Positions 6,608 through 8,245 of a stretch of 8,245 bases of DNA are shown piece by piece. Each line of letters starts with the position of its first letter. Position 1 is the stretch's first letter. The stretch lies in assembly GCA_964352775.1 (NCBI GenBank), contig CAYGTK010000185.1, positions 1-8,245 on the forward strand. Direction: 5' to 3'. A program made the translations under genes and the position numbers. A model generated the notes under the pieces. That model searched no databases, was not told the DNA's origin, and saw only the letters and a program-made list of their open reading frames with translations. This stretch comes from CAYGTK01 sp964352775. GTDB taxonomy: Bacteria; Bacteroidota; Bacteroidia; Chitinophagales; CAIOSU01.

Positions 6608-6618
6608 AATTCTGCCTA
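6608..6618. repeat. 11-base direct repeat, right copy
   Basis: AATTCTGCCTA, identical to 4729-4739 at the far end of the 584-residue gene. The two copies are about 1.88 kb apart, in the same orientation, in the two spacers that bracket that gene. Confidence 0.3.
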
Positions 6619-6647
6619 ATAGCATTGTTTTTTTTGTATACATAACT

Positions 6648-6675
6648 AAAAACGGCCAACCAAAGGTTGACCGTT
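6648..6675 (-). terminator. Intrinsic terminator of gap
   Basis: On the minus strand an 11-base stem (arms 6665-6675 and 6651-6661, one T-G wobble, loop TTT) runs directly into a run of five T (6648-6652). It lies 36 bases past the gap stop codon. The plus strand has no T-run after the hairpin, so it acts for gap rather than in both directions. It should insulate the TerD-like gene downstream from gap transcription. Confidence 0.8.
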
Positions 6676-6692
6676 CACAAAAAAGTTCTTGT

Positions 6693-6713
6693 ATTTAGCA
6701 TCTAGCATCTACT
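6693..6713 (-). repeat. Three heptamers NNTA(G/A)AT at the gap stop
   Basis: On the minus strand AGTAGAT, GCTAGAT and GCTAAAT follow each other, beginning within the gap stop codon (6712-6714). The gap stop TAG is followed at once by a second in-frame TAG (6709-6711), and a further TAG lies one heptamer on. Period and core match the arrays at 2527-2554 and 3924-3958. Confidence 0.5.
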
Positions 6714-8163
6714 AATAATACTTCAAACGGATAACGCCGCTTAAAAACTTGGCTAGACGGATAACTTGACGGGTGTAGCCGTATTCGTTATCATACCATA
6801 CGTAGAGTACCACGCTCTTGCCATCTTCTGACACGATGGTGCTTGGTGAGTCTATTACTGATGAGTAGGGGTTGCCCACTACATCGGTACTTACTAGTTC
6901 GTTACTGGTGCTGAAATCTATCTGCTCCACCAATTTACCGCGGATGGACGCATCGCGAAGTAGTTGGTTCACTTCTTCTTTGGTGGTCGGTTTGTCAACT
7001 GTTAGGTTCAATATGGCTAGCGATACGTTGGGGGTAGGTACACGCACAGCGTTTCCTGTCATTTTACCCTTAAGTTCAGGTAGGGTAATGGCTACGGCCT
7101 TGGCTGCTCCTGTTTCGGTAATTACCATGTTAAGTGCTGCCGATTTTCCACGGCGGTGCTTCTTGTGGTAGTTATCTAGTAGGTTCTGGTCGTTAGTGTA
7201 ACTGTGTACTGTTTCAATGTGGCCTTTGTCGATACCCAAGTTATCAATGATAACCTTTAGCGGCGGTGCTACACAGTTGGTAGTACAGCTGGCGGCTGTA
7301 AAAATGCTATCGTTATCAATATCGGCAGTCTCTTCGTTCACCCCGTATACTATGTTCGGTAGATCGCCCTTGCCCGGTGCGGTCAATAGTACTTGCGATA
7401 CGCCTTTGGCTTTAAGATGCTGGCCCAATCCTTCGCGGTCGCGCCACACACCTGTGTTGTCTATTACTAGGGCGTTGTTAATGTCATATTGGGTATAGTC
7501 AATATCTGCTGGGCTGTTAGCCGCTATCATGTGTACTTGGTGACCATTGATGTGTAGTATATTGTTCTCTACATCCTCAACAATAGTACCCGACATTTTT
7601 CCGTGGATAGAATCTTTACGCAATAGGTTGGCGCGTTTCTTAATATCCTGCTCGCTATTGCTACGGGTAACAATGGCACGAAGGCGCAACTGCTCTCCCT
7701 TACCTGCTTCAGCAATAAGTATACGAGCCGCCAAGCGACCAATACGGCCAAAACCATATAGAATAACATCCTTAGGGTTCAACACAAAATCTTGGGCAAC
7801 AATGTGTGCAAATTTGGCTTTCACGAAATCCAACTCGCTACTGTAGTCGTCTTTCTCGTCCAACCACTCCGCTCCTAGTTTACCTAAGTCTATTTTAGTT
7901 GGAGGTATCTCGTTGCTGTATGCTTTAATGGCCTTTGCCAATGCTAACGATATTTCTACCGTAATAGGTTTACCTACATAGCGCTTAGCATATAGGTGGT
8001 CGCTCAATATAGTCGACACGCTAATGTCAATGATCTTACGACGGAAAATTACCAGTTCAATTGAGCTATCTAACCATAGGTTGCTCACCGTGGTCATCAG
8101 TTCAATAGCGGTCTTTTCCTTCTGTATCCATTCGTTCAGTTCCGTCTCAAAGCGTTGTGGCAT
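6712..8163 (-). CDS. gap: Glyceraldehyde-3-phosphate dehydrogenase, long form
   Basis: It interconverts glyceraldehyde 3-phosphate and 1,3-bisphosphoglycerate with NAD(P) in glycolysis or gluconeogenesis, in the cytoplasm. The 483 residues exceed the usual 330-340 because of an extension of about 130 residues (EWIQKEKTAIELM..., helical and charged) before the Rossmann motif GFGRIGR (137-143). That extension is typical of a GAPDH form common in Bacteroidota. The catalytic Cys293 lies in ASCTTNC and the base His320 in VHSYTNDQ, 27 residues apart as in the family. TGAAKAV, RVPTPNVS and WYDNEYGYTRQV are intact. Where NAD-specific enzymes have an Asp after the second strand, this one has AIVTRSNS, so use of NADP is possible but unproven. 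The ATG at 8161-8163 gives MPQRF. The gene is monocistronic, with a -7 box upstream and a strong terminator. Confidence 0.96.
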   Translation of the reverse strand: MPQRFETELNEWIQKEKTAIELMTTVSNLWLDSSIELVIFRRKIIDISVSTILSDHLYAKRYVGKPITVEISLALAKAIKAYSNEIPPTKIDLGKLGAEWLDEKDDYSSELDFVKAKFAHIVAQDFVLNPKDVILYGFGRIGRLAARILIAEAGKGEQLRLRAIVTRSNSEQDIKKRANLLRKDSIHGKMSGTIVEDVENNILHINGHQVHMIAANSPADIDYTQYDINNALVIDNTGVWRDREGLGQHLKAKGVSQVLLTAPGKGDLPNIVYGVNEETADIDNDSIFTAASCTTNCVAPPLKVIIDNLGIDKGHIETVHSYTNDQNLLDNYHKKHRRGKSAALNMVITETGAAKAVAITLPELKGKMTGNAVRVPTPNVSLAILNLTVDKPTTKEEVNQLLRDASIRGKLVEQIDFSTSNELVSTDVVGNPYSSVIDSPSTIVSEDGKSVVLYVWYDNEYGYTRQVIRLAKFLSGVIRLKYY

Positions 8164-8195
8164 AGCCTGAATATTTTGGGTTCTAAATTTGCCTG

Positions 8196-8203
8196 CAAAA
8201 ATA
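8196..8203 (-). promoter_or_regulatory. Bacteroidota-type -7 promoter box for gap
   Basis: The minus strand reads TATTTTTG, matching TAnnTTTG, 32 bases before the gap start codon. A TTTG lies upstream, but only 12 bases away, too close for a standard -33 element. The 82 bases between the gene and the window edge hold nothing else recognisable. Confidence 0.45.
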
Positions 8204-8245
8204 CGGTTTTAGACTCAAAAAACTTCTACCCTACCCCTTTTATGG

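Noticed and set aside
6600..6698. 32-codon ATG frame on the plus strand in the spacer between the TerD-like gene and gap
   Set aside because: It runs straight through the gap terminator hairpin and the heptamer array, has low-complexity residues and no ribosome site; those elements explain the sequence better.

Overview
The window looks like a chromosomal segment of a member of the Bacteroidota. The grounds are the long glyceraldehyde-3-phosphate dehydrogenase with an extra N-terminal domain of about 130 residues (a form I know from this phylum), promoter boxes matching the phylum's TAnnTTTG -7 element ahead of two genes, and mostly weak Shine-Dalgarno sites. I cannot name a genus. No intergenic stretch exceeds about 220 bases.

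Layout, left to right. Bases 1-2415 (+) hold the 3' part of a multi-PAS sensor histidine kinase whose start lies outside the window. It converges on ffh (2550-3878, -), the signal recognition particle GTPase. The gap between them holds a short protein-like frame that may be a gene remnant. Beyond ffh comes an accessory-looking stretch of about 2.7 kb. It starts with a two-gene toxin-antitoxin operon (4031-4548, +), followed by a 188-base spacer with two related hairpin repeats of REP type and another palindrome between them. Next is a 584-residue protein of unknown function (4737-6491, -) whose C-terminal half carries a TerD-like signature. The sampled parts of this gene are mostly lower in G+C than its neighbours, and an exact 11-base direct repeat flanks it. 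The stretch ends at the intrinsic terminator of gap (6712-8163, -), the long GAPDH.

ffh and gap are housekeeping genes, each with its own -7 box. The toxin-antitoxin pair and the TerD-like gene look like cargo placed between them. Nothing in the sequence ties those two units into one pathway.

A less obvious layer is a set of imperfect 7-base periodic repeats with a TAG core in the gaps (2527-2554, 3924-3958, 4640-4653, 6693-6713). Two of them begin at the stop codons of ffh and gap. Because 7 is not a multiple of 3, such arrays put TAG in successive reading frames. I found no tRNA, rRNA, CRISPR array or intact insertion sequence.
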